The notes beneath the pieces are model-generated. The model was not told the origin of the DNA, did not search any database, and saw only the letters and a program-made list of their open reading frames with translations. The translations under genes were made by a program, and so were the position numbers. This document shows positions 22,830 to 64,000 of a DNA stretch of 64,000 bases, piece by piece. The stretch's first letter is position 1, and each line of letters opens with the position of its first letter. The stretch is taken from NCBI GenBank assembly GCA_964019415.1, contig OZ025880.1:6334585-6398584 (forward strand), given 5' to 3'. Source of the DNA: Ianthella basta. Its lineage: Eukaryota; Porifera; Demospongiae; Verongiida; Ianthellidae.

Positions 22830-23560
22830 TGATCAAAAGGGGATCGCACTTGCTGGCCACATGATTCAGTCATATGGATGGCGCAACAGCCTGTTCGAAT
22901 GATTATAATGGACCAATCAGATCGCGAGACCAGGCTGGAACATACTGGCGATTTGCGTGGCTCAAATCCGGATTTGAGCCGTAGCATCCCGTATATTCTC
23001 GAATATTCCAGATTGATTCAGACTGTACATACCCGTATTAGAGAGGTTATTGCGCAATCGCAAAATACGGTAAAACACTTCCGTATTTTACCATAGAACC
23101 GATTTTTATCGTTGCTTTTAACAGTATAAACTTCATCGTCTTTTCAGTGTTTGCGAACGTTCTAGGCACTTCTACAGCGTTTGTGCGCATGCCCCTACTC
23201 AGCCAGCTTCCTTTTTCTTTTTTCTTTTTTCTTTTTCTCCACTTTCAATGAGTGTGATTATTTAATACACAGTGTCCCCCTACTCAGCCAGCGAGCGGCG
23301 CACAGCGTAGTTACGCATGCTTTACCAGTAAAACTGTAAACTATAAGCAAGTATCCAGCTTTGTCAGCGCAAGCGTGCTTTCGACCATGCTTCCTGCTTC
23401 TTCTGCGGAGGTTCCTCTAGATAATACGGCTGGCGCTCTTCTTACAAGGATTTTTTCGGCCAGAGAAACAAAGAATAGAGGTTAATTAATACACAGTACA
23501 GTTAAACAATGAGGAGCATATAATAAATGTCATAGGTCAGTATCATGCACACACATAATT
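22830..23560. other. Upstream region of the kinase gene
   Basis: There is no exon here. It contains a pyrimidine-rich run (about 23208-23245), GC-richer sequence near the gene start, and short palindromes around 23040-23095 (aaaatacggtaaaac / cgtattttacc). It probably contains the promoter of the 15-22 kb kinase gene; no TATA box could be assigned. Confidence 0.35.
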
Positions 23561-23579
23561 GAGTGTTGTGATCAGTTCA

Positions 23580-23930
23580 GATTCTGGCTTCCCAGACAGC
23601 CAGTGTAGTAGGATCAGGCAATCTGGGGCAGCTATTTTGGCGCGATCCTCTCAGACAGGACACGGATGATCTGATCAGTGAAAATTCAACCTGCAGCGGA
23701 TCCACGTGATGGTGCTGGAGTACGGCTGTTTGGTCTTGGTGGCAATCATGTCAGCAAGACGTCCATAGAACACTGCAGCAGACTTGCCCATACCTCCAGT
23801 AGTACTGAAAATGAGTGGGGTTCTTACAAGGATGCACACAGCTTCATCTGTAACCTTTAGCATTGCTGACGACATCCTCCTGCTTCGTGAGTTCGTCGGA
23901 CACGAACAAAACTCCCTGTATAGTGTCACC
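23580..23930 (-). pseudogene. Decayed mobile-element ORF fragment
   Basis: The minus strand encodes TGGMGKSAAVFYGRLADM, then KTKQPYSSTITWIRCRLNF. The frame then breaks, and LIRSSVSCLRGSR continues in the next frame. One missing T after the LNF codons explains the shift. The pattern (FY.RLA..IA.K..QPYS...W.R..L.F.L.RS...C.RG.R) resembles a segment commonly found in retroelement-derived ORFs of invertebrates; this is from memory and the element class is uncertain. Confidence 0.5.
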
Positions 23931-24414
23931 TGCTGCGGCGGAATTCGCTACCGATCTAACTGCTTATTGTACTCGATTGCGAAGGGCGACATCTTATTCC
24001 TGCTCGTTGTCTTCTTACTTTGGCAGGTAATCGGTCAATACGTGAGTTCCGTCGCCGCCATCTTACTATTTCTACCGTTTTTACCAAATTACCCTATGCC
24101 AAACGCGCTGAAGGCATCGTAATAACGGTACGATATCCACGATCCATGGGTTACCGTAATGTTATTACGCTATGCTAAAGCTCTCTATTATACGTGCTTT
24201 TACGTACCACCCGCCATTTTGACGACGACACACACAAAATTCATGTTAATGAATTGTCCAAAGCATTATAAGTACATGATTGTACGTTTCTACATGTGCC
24301 AAAGTGATGAGTACATTATAAATGCTCAGGTTATACGTATGTATGTATGTACACTGTATGTACACACTGGGTCAGGAAAATCTTTTTCACACAATTGTAT
24401 TGCTATCATGCCTG

Positions 24415-62189
<37,775 letters not shown>

Positions 62190-62549
62190 CTCCTGCTTAC
62201 AGCCTGCCTGGTGGACATCATGAGGTTTCAGTGACTGCAAAGGAGATAGGTATGCAGAAGACTTAGCTAGTAGAGAAGAATATGACAACAAACCATGTAG
62301 CTTATTGGGCTGCCTATATATTATCATCATAATTATATCTAGGTGCGTAATTCTCGTTCATCCTTCCATGTCTTAGACCATAGCTAGCTACAGCTCGTGT
62401 CTATGATCCTATGCCTCGGATAAGTTAGCTATTGGATGGGGATCAACTGTTAGCTTACTAGCTACCCTCTCACCGTTAAATTCATCGAGTATGAAGCTAT
62501 CAGGCCTAACCTACTTAGTCTGAACTGACTAAGATCGTACCAACTTACA

Positions 62550-63400
62550 TTGTTCTAGTCGGACGTAGTTAGCATAGGGAGCTGCGGGCTAGTGGTAAGC
62601 AATGAATATTGTCAGAATTCCCCTTCGTTTGTCCCTTGGCTGTGTCATGACGTCATCGAAAGAAGGCACCATCGCGTATCGTACACGTGCCTTCCTGTAC
62701 ATATGTTTCAGCAAGCTGTGTGAAGTAATAAAGTAAGACTGTAGTGCATGCATATGCATTGAATCAATGTCATGTACATGCGCACTGTCCCAGTTTCACT
62801 CTGCCTTAGCGAGCTTGCAATAGCAATACCATTTCCTGGGTGGCCTGACTACACAAGGCTACCTGCTGGTCCAGCATGAATATGGGAATAGAATGGAATG
62901 AATCGATTAATGAATGTGATCACATCTGATAAGAGCTCTGTCCACATTATCGATCCCCCAAGTGCACATACGTGCACTTCACAAATAGTTATAATTACAT
63001 ATATGTAATTATTATTAATATGCATGCACACATCTATCGATCAGCATATATATACCTGCGTGCTGCATGCATATGTACATGTCAACAGCAAATTTATTAA
63101 GTTGCACTGTATATAATTATACTGTAAAACTATAAATTATACAGCACTATACTGTTGCACATTAATTATACGTATATACACTGCATGCACACATGCATGC
63201 AAAGCATGGCATGCGCATATGCATAATATATTATGCATGTACACATGCATATATATGAAATTCATTATTAAAGCTATTATAATTACCCGTACCATTATAA
63301 TTAAAATTATGTATGATGTATTCCCGCTGATATTGTACAATCAATTGATTCCACATAAAATTATATGACACATGAAATTACAACAAAACATTGCACACTT
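62550..63400. other. Spacer upstream of the giant gene
   Basis: No coding exon seen. AT-rich, with many tgcatgca and atgcat palindromes. Presumably contains the promoter of the giant gene near 62.55-62.7 kb. Confidence 0.35.
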
Positions 63401-63449
63401 TATAAATAAATAACTATTATGACTCTACATGTACAAGTCAAACAGCTGC

Positions 63450-63733
63450 AACGTAATAACTGCAGGTGTGCTTCTCCTTCATTGCTGGCTGCCACTGTGG
63501 CTGACATTGACACTGCAAAAACATATAATAACACAATCCATAGCACTACATGGTTGCCATCAATACACATTGCCATATCTAACGGGTCTACACAGCAATA
63601 CACTAAGTATAGGCAATATACATGTGTATATTATGACTCCGAACACTTAGTTCCATATGAGACGGGTGTGTTGCCACTTACGATCTCAAGCTTTCCCTGC
63701 TCTTTGCAGATGACACTTGCTGACCTTTTGGAA
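63450..63733 (-). pseudogene. Alpha/beta-like exons of a further family member (partial or decayed)
   Basis: A segment starting at 63733 after acceptor atgcag reads PKGQQVSSAKSRE, like module alpha (PKSHPASSTPAAEKE). A second segment from about 63513 reads SMSATVAASNEGEAH, like module beta (TTTGTVAVSNDGES). The first exon's apparent length (52 nt to GTAAGT at about 63682) does not keep phase with the second, unlike the 66-nt copies. These may be the 3' exons of another kinase gene lying beyond the right edge, or a broken copy. Confidence 0.45.
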
Positions 63734-64000
63734 CTGCATATGTTGGCCACAACACAAGTTGTGCGTGTTAAGTAGGTAGAGGCAATGAAGGCATTTCCTA
63801 GTATCTTATTGTATACTCTGTGATTACTCATGCATGGTGCTCCTACTGGGTATATACAGCAAAACCTGTCTAAGACAGCCACCTCTGGCCTAGTTCTAAC
63901 TGACCTTTACAGAGAGGTGGCCGTTTACTTAATATAACAGCAGTGCACACTTTATAAATTATCATTTCAATATAATACTGGGCGTACATTCAAAATGCAA

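Overview
The window looks like nuclear DNA of an early-branching metazoan, most likely a sponge. Genes are split into many short exons (30-330 nt) with canonical GT-AG introns. The DNA is AT-rich, carries long (CA)n arrays and is full of small DNA transposons. The sponge assignment is inference. Nothing bacterial or viral was recognised. All host genes that I can support lie on the minus strand, so they read from high to low coordinates.

Left region (about 1.8-14.7 kb): a birth-and-death cluster of one single-exon membrane-protein family. It has three intact genes (2817-3791, 9657-10640, 13136-14080), one gene broken by a frameshift (5471-6371) and at least six relics. Several relics keep a promoter-like segment with the inverted repeat CTTTCC-N3-GGAAAG. 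Mixed among them are broken copies of a protein kinase gene (4720-4925, 7284-8470, 9370-9475).

Middle region (15.1-22.8 kb): a nine-exon kinase gene of 557 residues that I could reconstruct fully in phase. It has HND in place of HRD and DFD in place of DFG. Its introns hold a 2.2-kb transposon with an MITE inside it and a 400-bp foldback.

Right region (24.4-62.2 kb): about 43 exons that splice together without a phase break. They predict either one protein of about 3984 residues with two kinase domains, or two neighbouring genes. In order, the protein has three repeated coiled-coil modules, a tandemly duplicated 60-residue module and a 5.7-kb exon encoding about 213 copies of an 8-residue EVAPQTxQ unit. 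Next come linker exons, kinase domain 1, two short modules, two exons of a different 8-residue EVEDxxGS repeat, more linkers, kinase domain 2, and the same two short modules ending in a stop. Both kinase domains have intact HRD but DFD. A 3.9-kb PIF/Harbinger transposon with a TTA target duplication and a 645-bp element with a 5-bp duplication sit in introns. At 63.4-63.75 kb the same two short terminal modules appear again, suggesting another member beyond the window.

The window is therefore a tandem array of a lineage-specific DFD-kinase family next to a receptor-like membrane family. What the proteins do together is not shown by the sequence.
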